NCBI GenBank assembly: GCA_902806565.1
Contig: CADCXA010000066.1
Span: 1,488,001-1,552,000 of the forward strand
Reading direction: 5' to 3'
Length of the DNA stretch: 64,000 bases
Source: Hypoxylon rubiginosum
Lineage: Eukaryota > Ascomycota > Sordariomycetes > Xylariales > Hypoxylaceae
Positions 23,304 to 34,008 of the stretch are shown here, piece by piece. Made by a program: the position numbers and the translations under genes. The notes under the pieces are model-generated. The model was not told where the DNA came from. It saw only the letters and a program-made list of their open reading frames with translations, and did no database searches. The number at the start of each line of letters is the position of its first letter. The first letter of the stretch is position 1.

Positions 23304-24297
23304 ACGGAACTTGACGAAGGCATTGATATTTGCCTCTTTTTGGTAATAGGGGCAGTCGGGGATCACGTGATACCCCTTTTCTCACTATGACCAATACCTG
23401 ATGCCTACAAGCAACTGGGCAACAAAACCTTAACGACGATCCTTTCTTTTATTATCAAAAGCATATAAACATGTGCTAGTCCACGGTTAGCGAAGGTGTA
23501 GGGGGGTTATTCCAGAGGTGCCTACATAGGTATTGACTGGACATCACTCGAGGCCCTTCAAAGCAGCCGAGGTAGTAATGATCCCCAAGCCAGAAAAGTA
23601 GATTGCCTTAACCTAAGGGCCCATAGCATTATCTCCTTTATATTATACCATGGCAAGGGCTTGGAAAGACTGGTAGCGAGGCGGATTACACAGACCGTAA
23701 TAGGATATGGGAACTTAGCACCATAACACTTCGGAGCCTTTCCGATGCATTTAGCTATTGGTTTAACAACGGCGCTTATATACGATGTCGAATAAGTACT
23801 TAACTAAGGCTTTGTTGCTATAATAGTTACGGTAGATGTCAAGGGTACCTTTAATGTGGTACTTGTAAAATACTTGATAGTTCGGATAAAAGAGCAAGGC
23901 TGGCCGAATTTCCTTACAAAATGAATCTGATTGATTATAATAGGACGCCTGCGAAGTTGGAATAAGCTTTAAGGTTATTACTACCGAGGTTAATCCCTTT
24001 AACTATGGGCTACTTTATATATCATATATCGAACTAATCTGCGGGCAGCTAAGCATCGCTATCTGTCGCTTAGGGTCAGTGGCAGATTGCAGTGATGGGA
24101 AACACTTAAGCACTGGTTCTTATAGTTGTAACCAAGAGTGAAAAATATAATACGTCAAGGGTAAAGCCCTGTCACTGCCCCTCTAGCAACAAAGTATGCC
24201 GGGGTGAAAGGCCTGTATCACGTGGCGGTTAGGGTGGTTGATATACATTCCCTATTATTGGATAAGATAATCACCCAATCCGATACAACACTATCAA
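23304..24297. other. Intergenic with retroelement relic
   Basis: AT-rich DNA between the HET gene and the tRNA-like element. The middle holds a decayed LINE reverse transcriptase (separate entry). No intact gene. Confidence 0.65.
23650..24040 (+). mobile_element. Decayed Tad1-like non-LTR retrotransposon (reverse-transcriptase fragment)
   Basis: Conceptual translation across two frames with stops gives GKGLERLVARRITQTVIGYG, then HFGAFPMHLAIGLTTALIYD, then VTVDVKGTFNVVL and VRIKEQGWPNFLT. These correspond in order to the reverse-transcriptase blocks of Tad1/I-clade LINEs (lERLvArRl, HFGALP, DVEqalN, DVkGAFD, LREQGWP). Stops and substitutions fit C-to-T and G-to-A change: a CAA-like codon became TAA after DVE, and the catalytic-block D is replaced by N. 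That is the pattern expected of RIP. No ends or target-site duplications were found, so the boundaries are those of recognisable homology only. Confidence 0.75.
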
Positions 24298-24380
24298 GCG
24301 GCTTGTAGTTCAGTGGTAGAATACTCGCGTTGCATAGCAACGTACGAGAGGTCCGGTGGTTTGATTCCCCGCGAGTCCGT
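24298..24380 (+). tRNA. tRNA-like sequence, probably decayed
   Basis: Contains a good polymerase III A box (TAGTTCAGTGG, 24305-24315) and a near B box (GGTTTGATTCC, one C-to-T from consensus). A D arm GTTC/GAAT and an anticodon-arm region CTCG...CGAG enclose TGC or GCA, with an apparent short insertion. The acceptor stem has two mismatches in the best pairing and the T stem is imperfect. The mismatches plus the C-to-T in the T loop suggest a pseudogene, but a functional intron-bearing tRNA cannot be excluded. Confidence 0.4.
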
Positions 24381-24659
24381 AAGATATCTTTGATCGTCTT
24401 TTCTATCCTCGTCCCGCTTTCTCCCTTTTTTTTCGGTTTGTTGCAAATCTCATCTCAATACGTGACTGCAAGATATACAAGAGCCAGTCATCAATACAAA
24501 TATGGTGCAAGCCTTTCAAATAATATCATGCTTAATACATTAGGAGGTACCTAGGACCTCCAGCGCAGCCACTGTTTATCTCGTTCCTAGCTTGCGATAG
24601 ATGTGTTATACTCATATCTTACAAATGCATTTACAAATTTTATTCACTATTTTAGTGCC

Positions 24660-25875
24660 TTACTTCCATATCGGATCCCCATCATCAGGCAGCTGATCAA
24701 CCATCTCACTTAACGGTTCCCCAGTGACCAAGCGCCGCAAGTTCTCCCGTACACTCAGTCTAATATACGGCGACCCTGTCCCCTTTGCATATCCACCGCC
24801 TTGGCCTTGAATGTTCGAGGCCCCGCCTTTGGGATAGTAATGGCTGAATAGGGGCGGCTGTACTGTGAGGCAGATAGGTGGTGCGTCTTGATGCTCTTCA
24901 GAGGCTCTGCCTTCTTTCGTGGTGTAACCCCCCTCGCACCACTTTTGCAGCATCAGGTCCCACTGGGTATCATAATGGCCGTTAAACTCCAACAGTAGTT
25001 TGCGGGCCCCCTCCCGGCTGACAGCGTAGGCCAGGGTGCAGACATTCCCACCAGACGCGTGCACGACACGCGTATGCGGGGGGTAGTTGTCGCCCAACTT
25101 ATCCTGCAGGGCAAAGGGATGTGGCTTGAGGTGTTTCGGGGCCGGGACTGTCTCGTCTGCTGGGATGGTGACTATCAGGGGTGAAGTTGCAGTTTTTTGA
25201 GCGCTGGGAAGATCTGCACCACAGTGGCCGAGCCATAGGACATCCCAGCCATTGCCATACACATCTTTGACATCCCTGTCAGCGTATTTGACGACATCAA
25301 GCAGTTCAACCTCTGCTCTGCTTGACTTTGATTCTCTCAACCAGGTCCTCGAAGCCGCCGCGAAAGTCTGGAGTTGCGACTTTAGTCGTATATCCCAGTC
25401 TATATCGTCCTCCAAGATCAATGCGCTTCCCAAGTTCCGGTCGACAACGGCTTGCAGTGCATTCATATGGGACCTCCAAGAACCCCTAGCTCCCGCCGAA
25501 TGTCCTCTATCATCTTCCGGGATAATGCGATCCGACACTTGGTCGCTTGCCACGCCATCAATCCAGCTGAAGCTGATATTGCTAACAGCACCGGCCAGGA
25601 CCATCGCATCGCGACGATCCGTCCGCGGCGGTAGATTGATAACGAATATCCTTGGAAACTTTGCGCATTATTAGTACCAAGCGCACACCCCATATATAAA
25701 GAAACAAGGAAAAAAGGGGTCGTACGCCTAGCGTCTTATTGAAGATATTTTCTGAAGCGGTGCTGCTTAAGAGCCCGCTTAGCGTGTCTAGTGCAGTGAA
25801 CTTCCGCCAGTAGATATAAAAGAGAGGAGCGAGGATGCAGAAGGTTACGAAAGTTCTGCGGTAGGGAGGCATCAC
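24660..25875 (-). CDS. GT25-family glycosyltransferase
   Basis: A predicted type II membrane glycosyltransferase of family GT25 (the LPS galactosyltransferase/collagen galactosyltransferase family). Exon 1 (25875-25726, 50 codons) encodes the N-terminal anchor FVTFCILAPLFYIYW. A 67-nt phase-0 intron follows, and exon 2 (25658-24660) carries the catalytic domain, 382 residues in all. After splicing the domain opens with GFPRIFVINLPPRTDRRDAM, the usual start of GT25. It continues with ISFSWIDGV, the conserved GCxxSH-like block as GARGSWRSHMNAL, and the acidic motif LILEDDIDW. Further blocks are WDVLWLGHCG and AYAVSREGARKLL. Many fungi have such Golgi-type proteins but donor and acceptor are unknown. 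The next gene right is a dioxygenase in the same orientation; no functional link is evident. Confidence 0.9.
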
Positions 25876-26534
25876 GCGTATATCCTTGAAAGGTTGGTCA
25901 TTTTCCCTTGCACCACAAATAGATAGATAGATACCTGGTAGGTAGGTAAGTAGGTAGGTAGTCAGTAATTGAATATACTGATTGATGATTCCATAGGTCT
26001 GAGTAGTATGTGGTGAGAGATGTCGAAGTGTCCACTTTGTCTTTATTAGAAGGCGGCTCTATCTTAATTGGCGGATAAATGAGGCGGGTAAATTCCAGCA
26101 ACCATCACAGCGACGGCAGCACCAGAGAACATCAAATAATACCCTAGGAAAGTAAGTTTTCAATAACAATCATGTTAAAGTGCCCAAAGAGTCAGTTGCT
26201 CAAGTTTGCTGGACATCCGATGTTGGAATGGTAACCCCTGAGACGTAAGGAGTGTGTATGAAAGGATACATTCTTATATTGACAATACTACTACCCATGA
26301 CTCTCCGAGACAATTTAATGACTAGGTAGCCATTATATTAATAACCTCTCAATTATCTTAATCATTTAAATATAATTAAATACGTACCTAAGGTATATGT
26401 CCCTTACAGTACCAATACTAGCTGGACTCATATTGAAAAGGGGAGATGTCTTGTATTTCCTTAAACAAACAGCAAACATTAGATACATATCAGGTTAAAA
26501 TTATGTACCACGTCAGCAGCAAATATCTGGGCAT
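25876..26534. other. Intergenic, AT-rich
   Basis: Upstream of GT25 and downstream of the dioxygenase. Apart from the microsatellite nothing was recognised. Confidence 0.6.
25919..25961. repeat. Tetranucleotide microsatellite (GATA / GGTA)
   Basis: Runs of TAGA followed by TAGG/GGTA units just upstream of the GT25 start codon. Confidence 0.8.
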
Positions 26535-27858
26535 CTATCCTTCAAAAGCCTGGACGACCTGAGCCCAGTCCTCCGAGTTGTACGCCCCGGGAACCTGGTC
26601 CCCGTCGAACAAGCTAGCCATGACGACCCGGTCCGACTGCTCCCCCTGCCAGGGCTCGCGCCCGTGCTGCGCGATGATATTATCGTAGACAAGGATATCG
26701 CCGCACTGCCACTTGTGCAGCACGCGGACCTCGTCCGTGATCTCTGCGAGCCTGTCGAGGTGCGCCTCGGGGATCGGCGTGCCGTCGCCGAACAGCTGCT
26801 GCGACGTGCTGTCCCGAGAGCCGCCGTGGGCGCGGGCAGTACTGGAGTACGCGCCCAGCCCCGTGAACAGCGTCGGCAGGCCCGTGCCGGGCTGCGTGCG
26901 GATCGCGGGGAGCCGGTGCGTCAGGACGACGCCGCCATCATCGGTCCACTCCCACGTGGTGTGCCGGCCGCGGCCGTACCGCGCGATCTGGGCCTCGACC
27001 TTGGCGCGCCTCGTCGCCTCGTCGTCGCCGTCGCGGATCGCCTTCCCGAACGCCTGCCGCAGCGTCGAGCCGCCGCGGTACTGCCTGTCGGCCTTGTACG
27101 TGATGCGGCTGAGGATGCCCTTCTCGGCGAGCTGGCCGACGAACTCGGGGATCTCTTGCTGGGCGCGGTGGAACAGTTCGAGCGAGGAGGCGATAGGCGT
27201 CTCGCCGCCGCTCTTGGCGGCGCGGTGGCCGTAGAAGAAGACGTACTCGGGGGCGTGGGGCACTTCGTCGGATTCGTTGTGGCTGAAGATCTGGGTCTCC
27301 TTGGGCGACTCGTTTGCGGGTGCCACGTTCGGCGCGAGCAAGGGCCTGTCGACCACGATTCCGATGATCTCGTCTGTTCTGTGTTAGTATGTTTCTCGGT
27401 CTGCTATTCTTTGTAAATACGTGCTATAAGCGTATTAGTCTTTATAAAGATCCAGCAAGCGAGGTATGGTGTAGGTAGGTGTTACCTAAGGAAGGGAGTT
27501 GAGCATACCGTGGTTTATAGCCAAAAGCGTGGGAAAATGTGCTAAAATCCTGCGCGTTGTGAATTGGCAGTCCTCTAAATAGGAGTGCGCCATGGAGAGC
27601 CAGCTTCTTGGTGAGTATCCCGCCTTGCGTCTGGAGTGACTTTATGGTCTCAACAACAGTTTCGAGTTCAAGCTCGGCGCCGTCAAGGTTCGAGGGACGT
27701 AGAGCAAGTGGCATGGTGATACCTTCGGGATGAGGTGGTCCTAATACTCGTTGATTGCTCTGCGGGAGGTCAAACTGTTCGAATGTCAGCAATGGCGAGG
27801 AGGTAGCCTTCCCAGGCTCAAAGGTTTGAAGTGTCGTCTGCGTTAAGGAGGTAGTCAT
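26535..27858 (-). CDS. TauD/TfdA-type Fe(II)/2-oxoglutarate dioxygenase
   Basis: A 397-residue non-haem iron dioxygenase of the TauD/clavaminate-synthase-like fold. Two exons: 27858-27509 and 27378-26535, with a 130-nt phase-2 intron (donor GTATGC, branch TACTAAC, acceptor ACACAG). The joined text reads AFGYKPRTDEIIGIVVDRP. Iron ligands are apparent as H150 and E152 in FSHNESD (an HXE variant of HXD) and the distal H355 in IIAQHGREPW. R367 (SDRVVMAS) is the likely 2-oxoglutarate-binding arginine. Such enzymes hydroxylate or desaturate small molecules, in taurine-type catabolism or secondary metabolism; the substrate cannot be told. The second exon is much more GC-rich than its surroundings. 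The acceptor choice is uncertain by five nucleotides: another AG lies nearby, but only the chosen one keeps frame. Confidence 0.87.
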
Positions 27859-29573
27859 GATGGATAGATTTTGTCTACCTATTTCACATGTAAATAGGGG
27901 ATACAGGAGGCACTTGGAAAAAGAAAAGAATATCTAAAAGATATGTTGGATATTTTGATTTTGTAGTTTTTAGGGATGAAACAGGATTGAATAGTTCCTG
28001 ATCATGTCTACATCTATTGGGTCAGTATCGCTGTTGGTAGCATCCAGCCGTTCACGTTATGCATGCCGTCTATGCCTCGTGCTTCTAACAGCGTAGCATA
28101 GAACCCCCGCGTTTCTGTAAACCTCCTTTTTGGGTAGATATAGGGAGGAAGTAAATATTCCCGCGCTATTAGCATGTATATCTTGATTGATTTGCTTAAT
28201 TGTGTAACGTATATATGAGCTGTGTGTCAGGCTCTTAGCCGTTACCACCCCGGTAGATTTGTAGGTTGGTACGAGAGAAGGGATAGTATGGGAGATAGGC
28301 TTCTTCGCCCTGGCCTCTCGTATATATCGGGAGCTTAGTAGCTCTTAGGTTCATAGCTCTTTGCTCAACAACGTAGTTCTTTCCCTAACGCATGGTTGGC
28401 CTCGTGACACCGTGCCGGTTCAAAAGGAGTAGCACTTCACACTGGCCGTCCCAGAGTAGAGAATCAAACCCGTCTTCAATCTAGGCTATGTACCTAGGTA
28501 TGTTCGAGCGACTCAGCTTGTTAATGATAATTATATATACTACCTAGGTAGTGTATGGGTGACCTATACAACTCTCCTGGCGACTAGACCAGATATAGTT
28601 CTCTCCTTCAAGGATCTAGACTGCCAGCGTGGCTCTAGGACTCGGGGTCTAGATTGTACTGGCCACCCTCATCGCTACTGCAATCATGAATATTGATCTA
28701 TAGTTATTTGCACTGTAGTTTAGTTACTAAGTTATTTTAGGAGTAGCCCGCAAGTTCAAGGAACTTATTAAGGACAATCAAATTAGCGAATCCGGACTAT
28801 ATGTCGACAAATCGACATATATATGGCTTCTATTCGCGTATTTACTACCTTTCGAACTCGAACTTACTCTTTAGTAGTTAAAATGATAGTTTATTTAGTA
28901 TTCCTATTGCCTTTGAGTTCTTTCCCCATACATCTTGTCGAGCGAGACAGATTCTCCTTTTTCGTACTAAGAAACACCCCTTAATACTGCCAAGGTTCTG
29001 GATTGCGATGCACAATCATCATATGTTGGGCAATTGATATTTGAAATAATAAGATGATCTTGGACGTACGGATCTCAGTCCCAATGATGGTAATGCTCAC
29101 TGGGTTGAGTCAGAAATCAGGTGTGTTGAACAATGGCACCCCCTTTTCCTACGCCGCCACGTGCGCCACAGGACATTCGAAACCAAAGAAGGGTTGCACT
29201 GCTAAATCGCAAATACTTTCCACACCTCTCCAATTCTACGACTCTACTGCAGCTGTAACTTGTCAGATCGATCATTGCGGGGTCGGGCCTACACCGAATG
29301 AACGTCATTATGCCTATCGCTGTGTGCCGTATACGTGGAGAGATCTCCACACAGCTCTGCATGATCGTACCACACCCTATCAGCAAGAGCAAAAGCTACC
29401 TGCGAGGGGATACTGGTTGGGTTAGGAGAGGAATCGGAGGAGCTTCGGCGCAGATACACGGCAGGACCAATACGGAGCTTACAGAAATTTGTTTGCACAT
29501 ACGCTTCATGAGATCGTATAAACACGGTACCCCAAAGATATCCGAATAATTGTCTGAAGTTTTTACGAGCGTA
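27859..29573. other. Intergenic, AT-rich, possible relic DNA
   Basis: About 1.7 kb between divergent genes. Palindromes TACCTAGGTA at 28491-28500 and 28541-28550. A stretch at 28755-28880 is open on the plus strand and could be an old transposon piece, but it was not identified. The promoter of the cyclase-family gene should lie near the right end. Confidence 0.5.
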
Positions 29574-30660
29574 ATGTCTCATCAATCTCCTATGAACCTG
29601 AAATTTGACGAGCTTCCAAACCCGAAGCGAGTATGGGTTGGAGAGCCAGGAAGTCACGAGGAGGGTCTCGGTAGACTGGTACTTCTGACAGATGAAGTCG
29701 TGCAGAAGGCGGCAACTCAACAGATCCGGACTGGTCGACGAGTCGGTCTGAACTGGGACTTGACCAAATTGGAATATCCAAGCCTGGGAAGAATTTCCTG
29801 TGAACACAAGATAGTGCCCCTCCTAGACGCTGGCTTCGATGACATCTATGTGATAAATCCTCGTGAGTGTAGCTCATAGACTAGTCCATCTTCGTATATA
29901 CTTCTAACGAAAAGCTCAGAGCAGAGCAGTCAGTGGGACGGCCTGCGTCATTGGAGCATGCCGTGCAGCTCCGACGGCCAGCAGCAGCGTCTCTGGTACG
30001 GAGGGACGACGAAAAAGGAGATCCTGGACAGATCCAATGACCGCATAGGCATGCAGCACTGGGCGCGCGAGGGCATCACCGGCCGCGGCGTGCTCATCGA
30101 CTACGCGTCGTGGGCCGAGAAGAAAGGGATCCAGTATTCAACGTTCTCGCTACACACCATCAAGCTACAGGATATCCTCGACATCGCTCAAGAGTCTGAT
30201 ATCACCTTCGAAAAGGGGGATATCCTACTTGTTCGGAGCGGCATGACCAAGGAGTGGGAGCACAAGATGGACGTTGCGGCGAAGAAAGCCTATTCCGCTT
30301 CGGATTCCCCTCAGCATGCAGGCGTTGAAGCAACCGCGGACATGCTGAGGTGGATATGGGATACCGGATTTGCTGCGGTAGCTGGGGACGCCATTTCGTT
30401 CGAGGTGTATCCCCCGTTGGGTGATTTTATGCTGCACGATTACCTCCTTGCTGGATGGGGTATGCCTATTGGTAAGGGATGAACGATGTATCTTCGGCGA
30501 AGCAATCGACTGACTTGTCTGTCTAGGTGAAATGTTCGACTTGGAGAAATTGTGCGAAATTTGCAAGGAATTAGGCCGGTGGACGTTCTTCTTCACAGCT
30601 ATGCCGGTCAACATGCCCGGTGGTGTATCGTCGCCACCGAATGCCCAGGCAATTTTCTAA
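29574..30660 (+). CDS. Cyclase/kynurenine-formamidase-like metal hydrolase
   Basis: A 324-residue protein of the putative cyclase family (PF04199, which includes bacterial kynurenine formamidase), a fungal branch of unknown substrate. Three exons: 29574-29862, 29920-30471 and 30527-30660, with introns of 57 and 55 nt, both phase 1. Typical landmarks are FDELPNP near the start, GLNWDLTKLEYP, NPQQSSQWDGLRHWSM (residues about 96-110, taking the place of the metal-binding HTGTHxD block), GVLIDYASWA, ILLVRSGMTKEW, GDAISFEVYP, and the C-terminal LHDYLLAGWGMPIGEMFDLE, which is restored by removing intron 2. The protein ends within VNMPGGVSSPPNAQAIF. It sits 150 bp from the convergent UstYa-like gene and 2.3 kb from the repeat precursor, so a tailoring role is possible but unproven. 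Confidence 0.88.
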
Positions 30661-30811
30661 AACTGGTATCTAAACTTGGAGGTGGTCATATTATAGTAAT
30701 TTCCCCCTTTTTTTGTGTTATTCTTCGCGGAGGCCGTGAGGTGAGTGAAACGAAGAGGATTTAGGTACCTAATTCACATAAGAAGTAACTTCTAACCCCT
30801 GACTTAACTCA

Positions 30812-31651
30812 TCACAACTCGGTCCTCCCAGGATCATCAGCGTCCAAAGCAATGCCAGCAACCGTCCTGATATCCTGCAGGCCACCTCTGATCTTTAGCA
30901 CATCCTTGCAATGGGCAATGTGATCTAATCCGTTACTCCTCCGTTCGACGGTGGTGTCGGTCCACTTGCTCCTGTAGTGCTTCATCCACGTGTACACGCA
31001 ATGTGTGACGTGCCAGTCCTGGGTTGCGTAGAACACACCGTTGATGTCTGCCAAATAGCCGACCTCCTCGCGTGTGAGTCTTCGTGTCATGTTCATATCA
31101 GACCAATAATCCCATTCGCCGTTAGGCCCTGGACCTTGCTTGTCAAAGTCATTGGCAAGTTCCACTAAAACGTCCATGTTAGAAATTCCCCTTAAGATAT
31201 TTCTAGACCGATTTATTTCGGCCTCGTCAGGGTGACAATATTTGGGATACTCACTATCGACACAATGTGGTGGTAGCCACGCAATAGCCAGTGGAGTGAA
31301 GATGCATCCCCTCCGTTTGGCCTCGGCAACGGTAGTCCCACCACATGAACATGAAGGGTATAGCGAGGGGGCAAATTTTTCGCTTGAGTTGCGGGAATGG
31401 GCAATGCGGTCGGCTGCCATGGTGTATATAGAAATCAAGCCCCAGACGGAAAGGAGAATTAGGATAGTACGTCCGGTTATCACCGCAACTCGATGAAGAA
31501 TTGATGGCATCGGAGACGGCTGAACAATTTCGATGCTGTCTTCTTTGAGAAGAGTCTCTTCAGACTCCCTGTCTGACAAGGGTAGGTCATTGTATGCCTC
31601 CTTTTCATCTTTAAAGACTCTGAGGAAGCTCGGAAGACTCATCGTTGACAA
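30812..31651 (-). CDS. Single-pass membrane protein with two HXXHC motifs (UstYa/DUF3328-like)
   Basis: A single-exon protein of 279 residues. An acidic cytosolic head is followed by one transmembrane segment (about residues 56-78, TILILLSVWGLISIYTMAA) and a cysteine-bearing ectodomain (SCSCGGTTVAEAKRRGC, AWLPPHCVD). It also has two HXXHC motifs, HVTHC (214-218) and HIAHC (244-248), about 25 residues apart. Paired HXXHC motifs behind one membrane helix are the mark of UstYa-type (DUF3328) proteins, which oxidise and cyclise ribosomal peptides such as ustiloxin and asperipin in fungi. The sequence between the motifs is not a close match to characterised members, and I also recall a large uncharacterised fungal family with the same CGxT...WLPxxC layout. 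The assignment is therefore to the broad group. A secreted repeat precursor lies 1.3 kb away. Confidence 0.6.
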   Translation of the reverse strand: MSTMSLPSFLRVFKDEKEAYNDLPLSDRESEETLLKEDSIEIVQPSPMPSILHRVAVITGRTILILLSVWGLISIYTMAADRIAHSRNSSEKFAPSLYPSCSCGGTTVAEAKRRGCIFTPLAIAWLPPHCVDSEYPKYCHPDEAEINRSRNILRGISNMDVLVELANDFDKQGPGPNGEWDYWSDMNMTRRLTREEVGYLADINGVFYATQDWHVTHCVYTWMKHYRSKWTDTTVERRSNGLDHIAHCKDVLKIRGGLQDIRTVAGIALDADDPGRTEL

Positions 31652-32966
31652 ATTATTCTTAGCTATTATGAAGGATAGTTCTCTCTAACCGAATAAATGA
31701 GGAATAAAAAGTAGAATACGGGAACTTAGAAATTGAAAGGTTAAAAATGAGGACATAAGCCAATAATATCGGTAGTTGATATTCGTATGGCCGTTGAAAC
31801 TTCGTTGACCAGGCATACAACAGCATATCGAGATGACGAAGATGGTGTATAACACAGAGTAGTAATCTATCATCGGAAGGGACTCCTAGTAATCCATGCA
31901 AGGCCATTTTCAAAATCCCATGCATGAGAATCGTGAAGAGCTACATGAACGGAGTTCCTATTCTTTAGAAGTTCAATTTTAGGTATAATCTACTCGAGAG
32001 AAGATATTATTAGTCGTCTAGCGCTTGTCAGACAAGATGTATACCTTAGTAATATAGATGCGGAAGTATGTCCAATCAGACTTGAATTCGGACCTGATAT
32101 ATTCTCTGCGATGCTACCTATTGCTCTACGTATCGGGAAGTCCGATATCTTCGGAGGTGATAACGGCTTCTTGGCAATATGTACGTCGGCTCCGAGAAGC
32201 TATGTACAGTAATAACCTCCAGTTCTCCGCACTCTAGTTTACTGTAACGTGTTGTCATGTAAGTGCCAAGCATGGGGGAAATCCCCGTCACCACCTGCTA
32301 GCCCTATGAACGTCAACAGCTGGAATATGAGGCCTCATGGTTATAGAACTACGAAAATATCATAGAACTTTTTCAGAACTGCCTAGAACAGACGATCAAC
32401 TGAGAAGTGCTTCATGAAGAAGGTGTCAAAGCTGCGTTCAAGTGTGAAATGGTGATAACTGCAACATCTTTCCCCCAACATCCCGCGTCTTTACTGAATC
32501 CCTGAGCAACTAATCATGGCATGCTGATAAACGACTTCAATTATGAGCTCCAAAACGTGAACAACTCACTACTCGGAGCTCTCATGATGTTATACAGTGT
32601 TCTAGTAGCAACGTAAGCTGACAGATGCTTGGAGATTGCATGAGATAGTGTCTCACCCCTGAAATGTTGAGGCTTATGTCAATCTCCCAATCGTAGACAA
32701 CGAAGGCAACGCAATACTGTTTGAGTCTCACATGAGAGCCAGAAAGCAATGGCAAAGACAGCTATTTCACAAGATCAGCGAGCTCGGTCACATTTCCCCC
32801 TGACCTCATCTAGTCTACCTATTTACCTGCATATAAACTCGCCCAACCCCAACCTCAAATCAAACAAGCAAGCTCTATAACAACATCTACCATCAAACAG
32901 CCATTTCTCACATTCATCCTCCACATCAGCTACCCACCCACCTACCTACCATCCATCCAATCCATC
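31652..32966. other. Shared upstream region of the UstYa-like gene and the repeat precursor
   Basis: 1.3 kb between two divergent genes, thus a possible common control region. Only the right end has clear signals (TATA box and leader, listed separately). No coding sequence recognised. Confidence 0.55.
32832..32966 (+). promoter_or_regulatory. TATA box and CA/CT-rich leader of the repeat precursor
   Basis: TATAAA at 32832-32837 is followed by a C/A/T-rich, almost G-free leader (32840-32966) ending in CATCCAATCCATC directly before the ATG. Such promoters and leaders are usual for strongly expressed fungal genes for secreted proteins. Confidence 0.6.
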
Positions 32967-33335
32967 ATGTACATCCCCCGCGCCCTCCTCATCCTCGCTG
33001 CCGCCGCGACCGGCATCCTCTCGTCCCCCATCGGCCCCCGGGACCCTCCCCCGAACGCCCTAGTAGCCCCCGACGCCGTCGAGCCCGTGGGCCCACCCAA
33101 CGCCATCGTGGCCCCGGGCGCCGGCAAGCGGGACCCTCCTCCCAACGCCCTAGTCGCGCCGGGCGCAGACGACGTGCAGGATCCGCCCCCGAACGCCCTC
33201 GTAGCGCCCGGGTACGGAAACGACAGGAAGCGGGATCCCCCGCCGAACGCCCTCGTCGCTCCTACGCCGGGAGAGGCGCAGGACCCGCCGCCGAATGCGC
33301 TGGTCGCGCCCACCCCTGAAGGGTCCGAGAAGTAA
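32967..33335 (+). CDS. Secreted Kex2-type repeat-peptide precursor (candidate ribosomal peptide)
   Basis: A 122-residue single-exon protein that I do not recognise as a named family. Residues 1-20 are a signal peptide (basic MYIPR, hydrophobic ALLILAAAATGIL, SSP cut region). The rest is six copies of a decapeptide: DPPPNALVAP at 26-35, 56-65, 72-81, 90-99 and 106-115, and the variant GPPNAIVAP at 42-50. Spacers are acidic or glycine-rich. Dibasic sites KR (54-55) and RKR (87-89) precede two copies, and a single R25 precedes the first. These are expected Kex2 cuts giving about 30-residue peptides with two core copies each. The repeats use different synonymous codons while the peptide stays constant, so selection acts on the peptide. 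Layout matches Kex2-processed repeat proteins and dikaritin precursors. It is not an alpha-pheromone: no W/C-type core. A UstYa-like gene lies 1.3 kb upstream. Confidence 0.8.
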   Translation: MYIPRALLILAAAATGILSSPIGPRDPPPNALVAPDAVEPVGPPNAIVAPGAGKRDPPPNALVAPGADDVQDPPPNALVAPGYGNDRKRDPPPNALVAPTPGEAQDPPPNALVAPTPEGSEK

Positions 33336-34008
33336 AGTACCGGATGAGTTTCTCGTCGGTGAGACGCTTGCTTGTCTCGACTTTGACTTGAGGGATGTGG
33401 AGGATGGAGCTAGGCCGATGGTCTTAAGCATTACCTAGGGAGGATGTGGCGAAAGCTGGAATTATTGAGACTTGAGCTGTCGCAGTAAAAGGTGCTTTTG
33501 CTGCGAACATATCGCTCGAGAGGACATATGGACATGATTCGGAATGTGTCTGACATCGGTGTCAAACTCTTAGACTTGCCAGGACCTAAGAAATTAACCT
33601 CCTTTTACCACATTTCCCTATTTTCCCGCTACCTCTCATAACAACTCACGCCAGAAACGGAATACTAAGAAAACAGCACAGTCAATATATCAAATCATTA
33701 CGATGATTATACCCAAGTTGTATATTGATCATTACAAGAAGTAGAAGGAGTGTAATTAGAATCCAACAAGCAGGCAATTACCCTGTGTCTGTCCTTCTCC
33801 CCCTCTCCTTTTCCAATAAAGGCCCACAAGTCCGTCCGCTATGCCCACTTAATCCTTTCCAAAAATGCCGGATCGTTTATAGAATTATGCTCCGTGATCG
33901 ATGCAGTTTTTTTTTTTTTTTTTGCTTATTTTATTGTGTTAAAGTATCCATTAAATCCGTTCCACCGTATTCGATGGAGAGCTGCCTCCACAACTCCTCA
34001 CGAGGCGT
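33336..34008. other. Intergenic between convergent genes
   Basis: 3' flanks of the repeat precursor and of the small secreted protein. It contains a T-run at 33907-33923. No gene recognised. Confidence 0.6.

Noticed and set aside
26664..27416. 250-codon plus-strand ORF
   Set aside because: Antisense of the GC-rich dioxygenase exon; low-complexity Arg/Ala/Val text without domains.
32942..33313. 123-codon minus-strand ORF with glycine-rich repeats
   Set aside because: It is the antisense of the repeat precursor; the repeats are a mirror of DPPPNALVAP codons and there is no signal peptide or leader on that strand.
32967..33335. Alpha-type mating pheromone precursor
   Set aside because: Kex2 layout fits, but sordariomycete alpha-pheromone cores are W/C-containing; this core has neither.
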